A DNA stretch of 55,529 nucleotides from Hymenobacter rubidus (GTDB lineage: Bacteria > Bacteroidota > Bacteroidia > Cytophagales > Hymenobacteraceae), in the NCBI RefSeq assembly GCF_016734815.1, contig NZ_JAERQF010000036.1, positions 1 through 55,529 on the forward strand, in the 5' to 3' direction. Both the position numbers and the translations under genes were made by a program. Every line of letters starts with the position of its first letter. The stretch's first letter is position 1. The notes beneath the pieces were generated by a model. The model did not search any database, had not been told where the DNA came from, and saw only the letters and a list, made by a program, of their open reading frames with translations. Shown in pieces: positions 23,325 to 32,418 of this stretch.

Positions 23325-24721
23325 GCGGGAATCTGAGGTTGCGCGGGCTGGGCGGCGGGGGCGGGCTGCTGGGCGTACCACTCGCGGAAGCTTTGCTTGG
23401 GTGCCTCGGGCAGCTCGCGGGCCACGGCCCAGGCGTTCATCGAAGGGGCGTGGGTGAGGCCGTGCGGCAGCAGGCGCAGGGCCTTGCGCGCAAACTGCCC
23501 GCCCAGCCCGTACACGCGGGTGCTGGCCAGCACGCGGCCCATAAATTTCATGCCCCACTTCTTCGAGGCCGGAATTTCGTTGGCCTCGCCCAGCACCTGC
23601 CGCCACTTGTAGAGCTGGGTGTGAATGTCGATTTTCACGGGGCACACGTCGGTGCAGGAGCCGCAGAGCGTGCTGGCAAACGGCAGCGAGCTGTGCTTCT
23701 TCATGTCGATGTTGGGCGACAGGATGGCGCCAATCGGGCCGGGCACGGTAAAATCGTAGCTGTGACCACCGCTGCGGCGGTACACCGGGCAGGTGTTCAT
23801 GCAGGCCCCGCAGCGGATGCACTTGAGCGAGGCCCGGAAATCGGGCCGGCCCAGCTGCTGCGTGCGGCCATTGTCGACGATGACGATGTGCATCTGCTTG
23901 CCCGCTGCTGGCTTGGTGAAGTGCGAAGTGTACGTCGTCACCGGCTGGCCGGTCGCACTCCGAGCCAGCAGCCGCGTGAAGACACCGAGGTCGCTCAGCC
24001 GCGGAATAATCTTCTCGATGCCCATGCAGGCAATGTGCACGGCCGCCAGGTTCACGCCCAAATCGGCGTTGCCTTCGTTGGTGCACACCACCACGGCGCC
24101 GGTTTCGGCAATGGCGAAATTGACGCCCGAAATGGCCACCTGCCCGGCAATGAATTTGCCCCGCAAGTGCTGGCGGGCCGCTTCGGTGAGGCGCTGCGGG
24201 TCGCTTTCGCCCTTGTCGGTGCCTAAGTGCGTGTGGAAGGTGTCGCCCACGTCCTCCTTTTTCAGGTGGATGGCCGGCAGCACGATGTGGCTCGGCGGCT
24301 CGTCCCGAAACTGAATAATTCGCTCGCCCAAATCGGTATCGACCACCTCGATGCCGTGCTTTATTAGGTACGGGTTCAGGTGGCATTCCTCGGTCAGCAT
24401 CGACTTGCTTTTGACGATGCGCGTGGCGCCTTCTTTCCGGATGATGTCGAGGATAATGGCGTTGTGCTCGGCCGCGTCAGCGGCCCAGTGCACGTGCACG
24501 CCATTGGCCTGCGCGGCGGCCTCAAATTCTCGCAGATACATGTCGAGCCGGCTTAGGGTGTGGTTTTTGATGCCAGAAGCCAGCTCGCGCAAGTCCTGGA
24601 ACTCGGGCACGGCGTACACGGCGCGGTCACGCTTTTCGCGCACGAACCAGAGGGTTTCGTCGTGCCAGGTGGTGCGGTCGGCATCCAGCAAAAACTTGTC
24701 GGCGCGAAGGGCGTGGTTCAT
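23321..24721 (-). CDS. lutB: Lactate utilization iron-sulfur protein B
   Basis: Fe-S subunit of L-lactate oxidation. The 466 residues comprise an N-terminal LUD domain (VKSKSMLTEECHLN, AISGVNFAIAETGAVVVCTNEGN) and a C-terminal pair of [4Fe-4S] motifs, CIRCGACMNTCPVY and CGSCTDVCPVKID. It overlaps lutC by 4 bp and is separated from lutA by a palindrome. Placed after rhaB, it takes the L-lactate made from L-lactaldehyde during rhamnose breakdown. Confidence 0.96.
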   Translation of the reverse strand: MNHALRADKFLLDADRTTWHDETLWFVREKRDRAVYAVPEFQDLRELASGIKNHTLSRLDMYLREFEAAAQANGVHVHWAADAAEHNAIILDIIRKEGATRIVKSKSMLTEECHLNPYLIKHGIEVVDTDLGERIIQFRDEPPSHIVLPAIHLKKEDVGDTFHTHLGTDKGESDPQRLTEAARQHLRGKFIAGQVAISGVNFAIAETGAVVVCTNEGNADLGVNLAAVHIACMGIEKIIPRLSDLGVFTRLLARSATGQPVTTYTSHFTKPAAGKQMHIVIVDNGRTQQLGRPDFRASLKCIRCGACMNTCPVYRRSGGHSYDFTVPGPIGAILSPNIDMKKHSSLPFASTLCGSCTDVCPVKIDIHTQLYKWRQVLGEANEIPASKKWGMKFMGRVLASTRVYGLGGQFARKALRLLPHGLTHAPSMNAWAVARELPEAPKQSFREWYAQQPAPAAQPAQPQIPA

Positions 24722-24758
24722 CGAATTAACTGTTGGATTGGTGGATAGGCGGATTCAT

Positions 24759-24863
24759 CTGTCATCCTGAGCGCAGCGAAGGACCTTGTCACGCCTGTTC
24801 CATTTGGATTTACTGCTAACTGTTCATCGGTGATAAGGTCCTTCGCTGCGCTCAGGATGACAG
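24759..24863. repeat. GTCATCCTGAGCGCAGC palindrome
   Basis: CTGTCATCCTGAGCGCAGCG and its complement are the outer arms, and inner bases GGACCTTGTCAC/GTGATAAGGTCC extend them. It lies between lutA and lutB, inside one transcription unit. Confidence 0.9.
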
Positions 24864-24866
24864 TTC

Positions 24867-25607
24867 TTAACTCACGACACCATTCAAAATCTCTGCCGCG
24901 TGCATCACCCGAATCGGCAGCTTGACGCGGCGCACAATGCCTTCGAGGTGCATCAGGCACGACATGTCGCTGCCGGTGAGCACCTCGGTACCGTTCAGTA
25001 CGTGGTCGGCCACCCGGTCCTGGCCCATGCGGGCCGAGATGCCGGCCTCGCTCACGCAGAACGTGCCGCCGAAGCCGCAGCACTCGTCGTTGCGGTTCAG
25101 ATTGGTCAGCTCAATGCCCTCGAGCGAGCGCAGCAGGCGGCTAAGCTGACCGTCGCGCACGGGCGTCATCTCCGATTCGTTGGCCTGGTGCAGGCCGCGC
25201 TGGCCGTGGCAGCTCAGGTGCAGGCCCACTTTATGCGGGAAGGCGCCGGGCAAGCTCTCCACCTTCAGCACGGTGCTGATGAAGTCAATCAGGTCGTAGG
25301 CCGCGCCGCGCACGTGCTGCACGTCGGCGGTCTGGTCCAGCTTGTCGAAGTGCTTGCGGACGTGGTACACGCAGCTGCCTGAGGGCGCCACCACGTAGTC
25401 GTAGTCGCTGAAGGTTTCTACAAAATGCTTGTAGATGGGCAGGGCGTCGCGCTCGCAGCCGCTATTGGCCAGGGGCTGGCCGCAGCAGGTTTGCTGGGCC
25501 GGGAAGTGCGCCTGCACCCCCAGCTTCTCCAGCAACTGCAGTGTGGCAATGGCTGCTTGCGGGTAGAACTGGTCGATGTAGCAGGGGATGAATAGGGCGA
25601 CTTTCAT
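24867..25607 (-). CDS. lutA: Lactate utilization protein A (CCG-domain Fe-S oxidoreductase)
   Basis: The 246 residues start at the ATG at 25607 (MKVALFIPCY). Two cysteine-rich CCG domains are visible: TCCGQPLANSGC with SGSCVYHVR, and DECCGFGGTFCVSEAG with DMSCLMH, plus LSCHGQRGL between them. The family relays electrons in L-lactate oxidation with LutB and LutC. An upstream in-frame ATG at 25643 would add twelve residues read from the edge of a palindrome and is less likely. It follows rhaB on the same strand. Confidence 0.95.
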   Translation of the reverse strand: MKVALFIPCYIDQFYPQAAIATLQLLEKLGVQAHFPAQQTCCGQPLANSGCERDALPIYKHFVETFSDYDYVVAPSGSCVYHVRKHFDKLDQTADVQHVRGAAYDLIDFISTVLKVESLPGAFPHKVGLHLSCHGQRGLHQANESEMTPVRDGQLSRLLRSLEGIELTNLNRNDECCGFGGTFCVSEAGISARMGQDRVADHVLNGTEVLTGSDMSCLMHLEGIVRRVKLPIRVMHAAEILNGVVS

Positions 25608-25634
25608 TCTTGGGGTTTGTAGCTTGAAGTAGTA

Positions 25635-25746
25635 GAACGTCATGCCGAGCGTAGCCGAGGCATCTCGCGTGCCACCACTAATCTTTTTCTGACGATTGAG
25701 TTACTACCACAAGCGAGATGCCTCGGCTACGCTCGGCATGACGTTC
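25635..25746. repeat. GTCATGCCGAGCGTAGCC palindrome
   Basis: Arms GAACGTCATGCCGAGCGTAG and its complement. The loop GTGCCACCACTAATCTTTTT through TTGAGTTACTACCAC matches the 16760 copy and, inverted, the 28594 copy, so the element has a direction. A separate small hairpin GACGCG-AATA-CGCGTC follows at about 25764-25780. It lies between rhaB and lutA. Confidence 0.9.
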
Positions 25747-25795
25747 GGGGTTCGTTCAACAACGACGCGACGCGAATACGCGTCTCTACATCGTT

Positions 25796-27193
25796 TTAAT
25801 GTTTGTTCACGGGCACGGCATCGCCGCGCAGGGCGGTAGGCATGTCCTCATCATCGGTAAACAGCGGCTGCGTTTTCTTCAGCGCCTCGCCCTGCTCCAG
25901 GTGCACCAAAGCACCTAAAGCAGTTGCCTGCGGCACCTCCAGCGTGCGGATTTCCGCCTTCGGGAAGTTCCAGCTCAGCGTTTGCATGAAGAGCGGATTA
26001 CGAGCGAAACCGCCATCGACGAAGATGGTTTTCTCACCCTGCCACACCAGATGGATGGATTCGAGCAGAATATTAATCAGCCCGTGCATGAGGTGCTGGT
26101 AGGCATCCGAGGCGGTGCGGAAGCCGCTCAAGTCCCACTCCTCGGCCGGTTGGTCGGGGAAGGGGCCGGTGCCGGCCATGCAGGCGGGGCGGAAGCCGGC
26201 CGACGCCTCATCGTACGGCCGGGCCAGCACGATGGAGCGGTAGAAATCGGGCTTGACGTGGAAGTGGGCGGCAATGCGCTCCACTTGAAAGTCGTGCTCG
26301 CGGCCCAGGAACACGCGGGCGGCGCGGGTAGCCTCGCCCCGGGGCGTCATGAAGCTGAGGCAGTCGCGGCGCAGCAGCTCCGGCGTCAGGGCGTTGCTGT
26401 TGAAAGGGTTGATGGTGACCGACCAGGTGCCGGTGGAAACCAGCACGAAGGGCTCATCATTCTCGGCCAAGTAGGGCATCACGGCCGAAGTGCTGTCGTG
26501 CAAGCCCACGCCCACCATGATGCCGTCCACCACCGAAGCGATGGAATCGCGGGTGAGGGGTGCCAGCTTCTCGTCGATGCCCTCGCGGTACACCCACTCG
26601 TGGTAGTCGCCGCGCTTGTAGTCCCACAGGGCAGTGTGGCAGCCGATGGACGTGAAGTCGCTGAATTTCTCGCCCGAAATCAAGTAAGAGAGGTAGTTCG
26701 GCAGGTGCAGCGAGGTGTGAATCTGGGCGTATTTCTCCGGTTTGGCGTATTTCAGCCAATAAAGCTGCAGGCCCGAATTCAGCAGCCCCAGCCGCGGCGA
26801 ACAGGTGTCGGCCGCGAATTCTTCCGGCGACTGGCTGAGTTCGGCGTAGAACTTGGCCTCGATATCAGCCGGCATGGGCTTGAGGTAGTTGTAGAGCGGC
26901 AGCAGGGGCTGGCCGTCGGCGCCGAGGTGCACCCAGCTGGCGCCATAGGCCGTGAAATTCACGCCCTTCACGGTGTAGTGCGGGTGGTGGCGCAGCTGCT
27001 TCCAGTGGTCGAGCACCCACTCCGTGAGGCGGGGCAGGTGGTCGCACACGAAGCCGTCGTCATCGAGCACATCGGTGCACACGTGCAGCTCCTCGTTGAT
27101 AATCTGCTGGTCCTCATCAAAGAGAATCAGCTTCTTATTGGTCTTGCCAATGTCGAAAACGGCGTAAACAGTTTTCTTGATGCCTGGATTCAT
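25796..27193 (-). CDS. rhaB: Rhamnulokinase (FGGY sugar kinase)
   Basis: Phosphorylates L-rhamnulose to L-rhamnulose-1-phosphate. The 465 residues show the FGGY fold: N-terminal phosphate motif AVFDIGKTNKK, the HDSTSAVMPYL and LVSTGTWSVTINPF region, and the C-terminal TIFVDGGFARNPLFMQTL and VPQATALGALVH signatures. It overlaps the end of rhaI by 4 bp, so the two are translationally coupled. Substrate is assigned from the rhaI/rhaEW context. FGGY kinases alone are hard to assign by sequence. Confidence 0.92.
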   Translation of the reverse strand: MNPGIKKTVYAVFDIGKTNKKLILFDEDQQIINEELHVCTDVLDDDGFVCDHLPRLTEWVLDHWKQLRHHPHYTVKGVNFTAYGASWVHLGADGQPLLPLYNYLKPMPADIEAKFYAELSQSPEEFAADTCSPRLGLLNSGLQLYWLKYAKPEKYAQIHTSLHLPNYLSYLISGEKFSDFTSIGCHTALWDYKRGDYHEWVYREGIDEKLAPLTRDSIASVVDGIMVGVGLHDSTSAVMPYLAENDEPFVLVSTGTWSVTINPFNSNALTPELLRRDCLSFMTPRGEATRAARVFLGREHDFQVERIAAHFHVKPDFYRSIVLARPYDEASAGFRPACMAGTGPFPDQPAEEWDLSGFRTASDAYQHLMHGLINILLESIHLVWQGEKTIFVDGGFARNPLFMQTLSWNFPKAEIRTLEVPQATALGALVHLEQGEALKKTQPLFTDDEDMPTALRGDAVPVNKH

Positions 27194-28470
27194 AGCCCGG
27201 TCGATACGCTGTGCTTGCCGCGTTGCTGGATAAGTTTCTCGCGCACGCCCTCGGCGCGGAAGGCCGCGAGGGGCCGGATGGCGCCGCCGCTGCGCAGGTA
27301 GGCTTCCGAAACCAACGGGCGCACGTCGGTGAGGAAGGCGTCGCGCAGGATTTCCTCGGCGCGCACCACGTCGTTGGCGTCTTGGGCTTCGGCGAGGGCT
27401 TCGCGGTCCACCAAAAGGGCTTTGGCGTAGGCCGAGAGGATGTTTTCGACCGATTGCAGGAGGTCCTCCAGCGGGTCTTTCACGTTGTGGCTGGCGTCAA
27501 TCATGTAAGCTACGGCCTCGGCGGGCACCGATTTATCGAGGGCGGCGTCTACCAGCTCGTTGAAAATCAGGAACAGCTGGAATGGCTTGATGCTGCCGGT
27601 GGTCAGGTCGTCGTCGCCGTACATTGAGCCGTTGAAGTGGAAGCCCCCGAGGCGGCCAAACTGCCGCAGACGGCCCACAATCTGTTCGATATTCGTGTTG
27701 GGCAAGTGGTGGCCCAAATCAACCAGCACCTGCGCCTGCTGGCCCAGCGCCTGGCACAGCGCCAGCGAAGTGCCCCAGTCGGGAATCACCATCGAGTAGA
27801 AGTTGGGCTCGTAGGGCTTGTACTCCACCAGCATGGTCCAGTCGGAAGGCATCGCCTCGTAGATGGACGCCAGCGACTCCTGCGTCCGCAGAAACGCGCG
27901 GCGCAGGTGCGACTGGCCCGGGAAGTTGGAGCCATCGGCCAGCCAGATGGTCAGCGTCTTGGCGTCGAGCTGCTTGCCGTAGCGCACGCAGTCGATATTG
28001 TGCTGAATGGCCTGCTCGCGCACGGCCTTGTCGGTGTGGCTGAGCGAGCCGAACTTGTAGGACTGCGGCTGGTCTTTCTGGTCCTGGAAGGTGTTGGAGT
28101 TCACCGAGTCAATCACCAGGCCTTTTTCCTTCAGCAGCTGTTGCAGGCCGGGAATGTCCTGTGGAATATCCCACGGAATGTGCAGTGAGATGGAGTTCGA
28201 CGAGCGGTTCAGCGCTTGCAGAATGCCCACATCGCTGATTTTGTCTTCCAGCGTCGCGGGCTCGCCGCCAGCTGCGAAACGGCCGAAACGGGTGCCGCCC
28301 GTGCCCAGCGCCCAGCTCGGAATCGCCACCTGAAAATCAATCAGCTTTTTAACCACCGCCGCTACATCGGCATGGCGCAAGCCCGGCGACTCGGCGAGGT
28401 GCTGGAAATTCGTTTTATGGTCGGCCAGCAGCGGCTGGTTGAGTTCGGCTAGGCGTTGGTCAGAGAACAT
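27190..28470 (-). CDS. rhaI: L-rhamnose isomerase (Pseudomonas stutzeri/RhaI type)
   Basis: Isomerises L-rhamnose to L-rhamnulose with a divalent metal. The 426 residues have the TIM-barrel sugar isomerase features LTIWLADGSNFPGQ, MLVEYKPYEPNFYS, LVDLGHHLPNTNIEQIV and GFHFNGSMYGDDDL, where the Glu, Asp and His metal ligands lie. It belongs to the RhaI branch rather than enterobacterial RhaA. The start at 28470 is 35 nt from the predicted transcription start of its own rhamnose-type promoter. It leads the run rhaI-rhaB-lutABC. Confidence 0.94.
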   Translation of the reverse strand: MFSDQRLAELNQPLLADHKTNFQHLAESPGLRHADVAAVVKKLIDFQVAIPSWALGTGGTRFGRFAAGGEPATLEDKISDVGILQALNRSSNSISLHIPWDIPQDIPGLQQLLKEKGLVIDSVNSNTFQDQKDQPQSYKFGSLSHTDKAVREQAIQHNIDCVRYGKQLDAKTLTIWLADGSNFPGQSHLRRAFLRTQESLASIYEAMPSDWTMLVEYKPYEPNFYSMVIPDWGTSLALCQALGQQAQVLVDLGHHLPNTNIEQIVGRLRQFGRLGGFHFNGSMYGDDDLTTGSIKPFQLFLIFNELVDAALDKSVPAEAVAYMIDASHNVKDPLEDLLQSVENILSAYAKALLVDREALAEAQDANDVVRAEEILRDAFLTDVRPLVSEAYLRSGGAIRPLAAFRAEGVREKLIQQRGKHSVSTGL

Positions 28471-28511
28471 AGTTGGCGAGGGAATAATGTCCGGTGTTGA
28501 ATGGGTAGATA

Positions 28512-28556
28512 CAAATTACCCGTTTCTGTGAGGGCGAACTGTTCTGGGCTCTCCTG
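28512..28556 (-). promoter_or_regulatory. Rhamnose-regulon promoter/operator of rhaI-rhaB-lutABC
   Basis: On the minus strand CAGGAGAGCCCAGAACAG (28539-28556) is followed at the fixed distance by TAATTTG, with TTTG at 28512-28515. The rhaI ATG is about 35 nt beyond the predicted start point. The second CAGG of the motif is CAGA here, the weakest copy. Confidence 0.75.
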
Positions 28557-28593
28557 TTTTTGGCGACGGAAAATTTGAGCGGGTTAATTATCA

Positions 28594-28707
28594 GAACGTC
28601 ATGCCGAGCGCAGCCGAGGCATCTCGCTTGTGGTAGCAACTCAATCGCCTAACGATTATGATTACTGCTACACGCGAGATGCCTCGGCTGCGCTCGGCAT
28701 GACGTTC
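28594..28707. repeat. GTCATGCCGAGCGCAGCC palindrome, inverted orientation
   Basis: Arms GAACGTCATGCCGAGCGCAG and its complement. Its loop (TTGTGGTAGCAACTCAATCG) is the reverse complement of the 25635 loop, so this copy is inserted the other way round. It lies between the regulator gene and rhaI. Confidence 0.9.
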
Positions 28708-28725
28708 TTTCCTCGTCTGCTTGCC

Positions 28726-29769
28726 CTACAACGACCCCCGCCGAATCGTGTAAAACGGGTTCTTCACCTTCACGCGCTGCTTCTCCAGCAGCAGCGTGGC
28801 GGCGGTTTTGCCCATGGCTTCGAAGTCGGTGGTAATCACCGTCATGTTCAGCAGTTCTTTGAGGGGCGTTTCGTTGAAGGAAATGATGCCGACTTCGCGG
28901 CCCAGCAGGTAGCTGGTCTGGCGGATTTTCTTCACCAATTCTACCAAGTCGGTTTCGCGGATAACCACGTAAGCGGTTCCGGCCTGCACTACCTCGTTCA
29001 TGGCGTTTTCCACCACGGCAAACTCTTTATTGCGCATCAGGCAGAAGGAGCGGAAGCCCCAGGGCAACTCCTCCGGGTGGTTGGCGTCGGAAGGCAGCAC
29101 CAGCACCAGGCGGGAGTACTTTTCAAGCAGGTCTTCGGAGCTTTCCAGGGCGTTGAAAATGTCCTTATCGAAGTCCTGAAATACGCGCAGGCAGTCGTGG
29201 GTTAGCTCAGGAATGTCCTTGTCGAGCAGCACCAGCTCCTGGCTGGGAATGGTGTTCAGCACGGCCCGCGACTGGGCCTTGTCGCTGTTCAGCGCGAAGT
29301 GCGGCATCACCACGTAATAGTTGTACTTGCCGAGGTTCTTCTCGATGATTTCCTGAAACAGATTCACGTTATAATGGTGAATCTGCAGGTCGACGGTGGC
29401 GCGGTCGCCAAGGGTTTCGAGAAAGGCGTAGTAGATGATTTTTTTGTAGGAGCTGAGCTTGTTGAAGACCAGCAGAATCTTCAGTTTCGAGGTGTCGCTG
29501 GCTTCCACGTAGTAGCCCTTGCCCTGCACCGACGTGATGAACCCCCGCTCGCGCAGTTCGCGGTAGGCCTTTTCCACGGTGTCGCGGGCTAGGTAGTGCT
29601 CCACGCTCAGCTCGCTGATGCTGGGCAGGTGGTCGCCGTTTTTCAGCACGCCGCGCTCGATATCCATGATGACCGACTGCACAATCTGCTTGTACTTCGG
29701 CGTTTTATCGAGGGGCTTTAGTTGAAGTTGATACATCCCGGAGGTGGAGGGCAAGTCGTGCGATTTCAT
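28726..29769 (-). CDS. GntR-family regulator with LacI-like ligand-binding domain
   Basis: A 347-residue protein with an N-terminal winged helix-turn-helix of the GntR type (about 15-80: YKQIVQSVIMDIERGVLKNGDHLPS, then TVEKAYRELRERGFI) and a C-terminal periplasmic-binding-protein-like domain that usually senses a sugar. This AraR/FucR-like layout and its place between rhaEW and rhaI make it the best candidate for the rhamnose regulator. It has its own consensus promoter and no copy of the CAGGAGAG motif. Whether it binds that motif, and whether it activates or represses, is not shown by the sequence. Confidence 0.9.
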   Translation of the reverse strand: MKSHDLPSTSGMYQLQLKPLDKTPKYKQIVQSVIMDIERGVLKNGDHLPSISELSVEHYLARDTVEKAYRELRERGFITSVQGKGYYVEASDTSKLKILLVFNKLSSYKKIIYYAFLETLGDRATVDLQIHHYNVNLFQEIIEKNLGKYNYYVVMPHFALNSDKAQSRAVLNTIPSQELVLLDKDIPELTHDCLRVFQDFDKDIFNALESSEDLLEKYSRLVLVLPSDANHPEELPWGFRSFCLMRNKEFAVVENAMNEVVQAGTAYVVIRETDLVELVKKIRQTSYLLGREVGIISFNETPLKELLNMTVITTDFEAMGKTAATLLLEKQRVKVKNPFYTIRRGSL

Positions 29770-29860
29770 GCTTTTCTACTTAGGAAAACCCGGTTGGAAG
29801 CGGCGAAATTCAGCAGCGCAAAGAGAAAAGTGGGAGAGGGGAAAAACGCGAGGCGTTACC

Positions 29861-29868
29861 CAAATGTA
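29861..29868 (-). promoter_or_regulatory. -7 element of the GntR regulator promoter
   Basis: TACATTTG on the minus strand is a perfect TAnnTTTG element about 92 bp upstream of the regulator start. The -33 element is not clear. Confidence 0.6.
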
Positions 29869-29927
29869 GCCTTTTCCGCAATGCCAGTGGATAGGTGGGG
29901 AATAGAGGGGCGGCCCTAACAAACAAG

Positions 29928-30021
29928 AACGTCATGCAGAGCGTAGCGAAGCATCTTTACCTCAACAGTAAATCAATTACTACTGCGGTAAAGATGCTTC
30001 GCTACGCTCTGCATGACGTTC
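29928..30021. repeat. GTCATGCAGAGCGTAGC palindrome
   Basis: GAACGTCATGCAGAGCGTAG and its complement, extended inward by CATCTTTACC/GGTAAAGATG, around a short loop. It lies between rhaEW and the regulator gene. Confidence 0.9.
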
Positions 30022-30047
30022 TAATTATTCGTCAAGCAGCCAACAGG

Positions 30048-32156
30048 TTAGCGCACGAAGGCCATGGCCACGCCGCCGTCTACGTTGAGCACGTTGCCGG
30101 TCGACTTGCTCAGCGAGCCGTCTACGAACACGCGCACGGCTTTGGCAATGTCTTCCGACAGCAGCTCTTCGCCCAGCAGGGTGCGCTTGGCGTAGTAGGC
30201 CGGCAGCTCTTCGATGGAGATGCCATAGGCCTTGGCGCGGCCGGCTGCCCAGCCACTTTCCCAGATTTTCGAGCCGCGCAATACGGCGTCCGGGTTCACG
30301 GTGTTGACGCGGATTTTGTCGCCGCCCAGTTCCGCCGCCAGCAGGCGGCTCATGTGCAGCTGGGCGGCTTTGGCCGTGCCGTAGGCTACGTTGTTGGGGC
30401 CCGAAACGAGGCCGTTTTTGCTGGCAATGTTCACAATATCACCGCCCAGGGCCTGCTGGCGGATGATGGCCACAGCGGCTTGGCTCACCAGGAACTGGCC
30501 CTTCACCAGCACATCATTCAGGATGTCCCAGTCGGCCTGGGTAGTGTCGGCCAGCGGCTTGGAAATCGACAGGCCGGCGCAGTTCACGATGATGTCGACG
30601 CCGCCGAATTGGAGGATGCCGGCTTTCAAAGACTCGGCGATGCTCTCGGCGCTGGTTACTTCGATGGGCGCGGTGATGGCGCTGTCCTTGCCGAATTGCT
30701 TGCGCAGGTCGGCCTGGGTTTCTTCAAGGCGGTCGCGGTCCACGGCTACCACGCAGGCGCCGAACTTCAGCAGCTCCTCGCAGATGGCTTTGCCGATGCC
30801 GCCGGTGCCGCCGGTGACATAGGCGATTTTGCCTGACAGGGCTTTGGGCGGAGCCATGCGCTGGAGCTTGGCTTCTTCCAGCAGCCAGTATTCGATGTTG
30901 AAGGCTTCCTGCTCGGGCAGGCCCTGATAGGTGCTCACGGCTTCGGCGCCGCGCATCACGTTGATGGCGTTGGTGTAGAACTCGGCGGCGACGCGGGCGG
31001 TCTGCTTGTCTTTTGAGAAGGAGAACAAGCCCACGCCGGGCCACAGGATGATAACCGGGTTGGCGTCGCGTATGGCGGGCGAGTTGGGGTGCTTGCTGCG
31101 CTCGTAGTAGGCGGCGTAGTCGGCGCGGTAAGCTTCGAATTGGGCTTCCAAGTAGGTTTTTACGCTGGCGGCGTCACCGTTCATCACGTCGGCGTCGAGT
31201 ACGAGCGGGCGGATTTTGGTGCGCAGGAAGTGGTCGGGGCAGGAGGTGCCTTTGGCGGCGAGGCGGGCCAGGTCGTGCGAGTTCACGAATTCGAGGACGC
31301 GGGCATCGTCGGTGTAGTGGCCCAGCATGCGGCGCTGGCTGCTGGCTAGGCCGCGCAGCACGGGCATCACGGCGGCGGCGGCGTTGCGGCGGCCGGCGGC
31401 GTCGAGGGTTTGCTCGCGCTTCACGCCGCCGAAAACCGGGGCTTTCTTGCCGTAGTTGGCTTCGAGGTAGGTGGCGGCCTGCTCAATTACCTCCAGGGTG
31501 TTGATGTACGACTCGTACGAGGTGTCGCCCCAGGTGAACAGGCCGTGGCCGCCGAGGATGACGCCGCGCAGGCCGGGGTTGTCGGCCACGATTTTCTCGA
31601 GTTGCAAACCAAGGTCGAAACCCGGCTTCTGCCAGGGCAGCCAGCCCATGGTATCGCCCCAGATTTCGTGCATAATCTGCTCGCCGTCCTTGCTGGCCGC
31701 AATGGCAATCAGGGCATCGGGGTGCAGGTGGTCGATGTGCTTGAAGGGCAGCAGGCCGTGCAGCGGGGTGTCGATGCTGGGCGTGGCGCACTTGGGGTCG
31801 AAGAGGCAGTATTCAAACAGGCCTACCATTTCGTCTTCAAATTCGAGGCCGCGGTAGCGGTTTTTCAGCTGGTGCAGCTTTTCTACGTAAAGGTTGGCGC
31901 AGCCCGAGCGGGTCAGGGTGCCGATGTCGCCGCCCGAGCCTTTCACCCACATTACTTCGGCGGCTTCGCCGGTCACGGGGTTGGTTTCAGTGATTTTGCA
32001 GCTGGTGTTGCCGCCGGCGTAGTTGGTCAGGCGCAGGTCGGCGCCGAGCAGGTTGGAGCGGTAGAGGAAAAGGGCTACTTCGTCGCCGGCCAGCTCGGCG
32101 GCTTTGGCTTCGTCCCAGAGGTAGCTGACGTGCTGGAAAGTGAGGGTTTTTTCCAT
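30048..32156 (-). CDS. rhaEW: Bifunctional rhamnulose-1-phosphate aldolase/L-lactaldehyde dehydrogenase (RhaEW type)
   Basis: The 702 residues from ATG 32156 join two enzymes. The N-terminal class II aldolase domain (about 1-430) has NYAGGNTSCKI, MWVKGSGGDIG and ILGGHGLFTWGD. It splits rhamnulose-1-phosphate into DHAP and L-lactaldehyde. The C-terminal short-chain dehydrogenase (about 440-702) has the NAD motif VTGGTGGIGKA, NCAGLS, and the YGTAK (YxxxK) catalytic pair. It oxidises L-lactaldehyde to L-lactate, the substrate of LutABC downstream. An in-frame ATG at 32240 lies within the operator, upstream of the predicted transcription start, so I reject it as start. Confidence 0.94.
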   Translation of the reverse strand: MEKTLTFQHVSYLWDEAKAAELAGDEVALFLYRSNLLGADLRLTNYAGGNTSCKITETNPVTGEAAEVMWVKGSGGDIGTLTRSGCANLYVEKLHQLKNRYRGLEFEDEMVGLFEYCLFDPKCATPSIDTPLHGLLPFKHIDHLHPDALIAIAASKDGEQIMHEIWGDTMGWLPWQKPGFDLGLQLEKIVADNPGLRGVILGGHGLFTWGDTSYESYINTLEVIEQAATYLEANYGKKAPVFGGVKREQTLDAAGRRNAAAAVMPVLRGLASSQRRMLGHYTDDARVLEFVNSHDLARLAAKGTSCPDHFLRTKIRPLVLDADVMNGDAASVKTYLEAQFEAYRADYAAYYERSKHPNSPAIRDANPVIILWPGVGLFSFSKDKQTARVAAEFYTNAINVMRGAEAVSTYQGLPEQEAFNIEYWLLEEAKLQRMAPPKALSGKIAYVTGGTGGIGKAICEELLKFGACVVAVDRDRLEETQADLRKQFGKDSAITAPIEVTSAESIAESLKAGILQFGGVDIIVNCAGLSISKPLADTTQADWDILNDVLVKGQFLVSQAAVAIIRQQALGGDIVNIASKNGLVSGPNNVAYGTAKAAQLHMSRLLAAELGGDKIRVNTVNPDAVLRGSKIWESGWAAGRAKAYGISIEELPAYYAKRTLLGEELLSEDIAKAVRVFVDGSLSKSTGNVLNVDGGVAMAFVR

Positions 32157-32208
32157 GAGAGATGGTGCAGATGCGTTAACCGGAATTCGAAATAGGTTTG
32201 CGATGGTA

Positions 32209-32254
32209 CAAAGGTGCCCGGTGGCCGGGGCGGTCAACATCCTGCACTCTCCTG
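32209..32254 (-). promoter_or_regulatory. Rhamnose-regulon promoter/operator of rhaEW
   Basis: On the minus strand CAGGAGAGTGCAGGATGT (32237-32254), then a possible -33 GTTG, and after 18 nt CACCTTTG with TTTG at 32209-32212. The spacing from motif to TTTG is one base longer than in the other four copies. The rhaEW ATG is about 46 nt past the predicted start point. Confidence 0.78.
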
Positions 32255-32290
32255 CTTCGGAGGTAAATAAAATGTTATACTCTCTGCTGA

Positions 32291-32387
32291 ACGATGTAGG
32301 GGCGGGGCCTGCCCCCGCCCGTCGTTGAACGGAATCGTTAAGACGGCGCGAGCGCCCGGGCGGGGGCAGGCCCCGCCCCTACGTCGT
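32291..32387. repeat. GTAGGGGCGGGGCCTGCCCCC palindrome
   Basis: Arms ACGATGTAGGGGCGGGGCCT and its near complement (32357-32387), about 31 bp each with few mismatches, separated by about 35 nt. It sits exactly between the divergent rhaEW and rhaT promoters and could insulate one from the other. The sequence differs from the GTCAT family. Confidence 0.88.
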
Positions 32388-32418
32388 CCGGGCGGCGCTT
32401 TCGCTGTTATTTCGCGGT

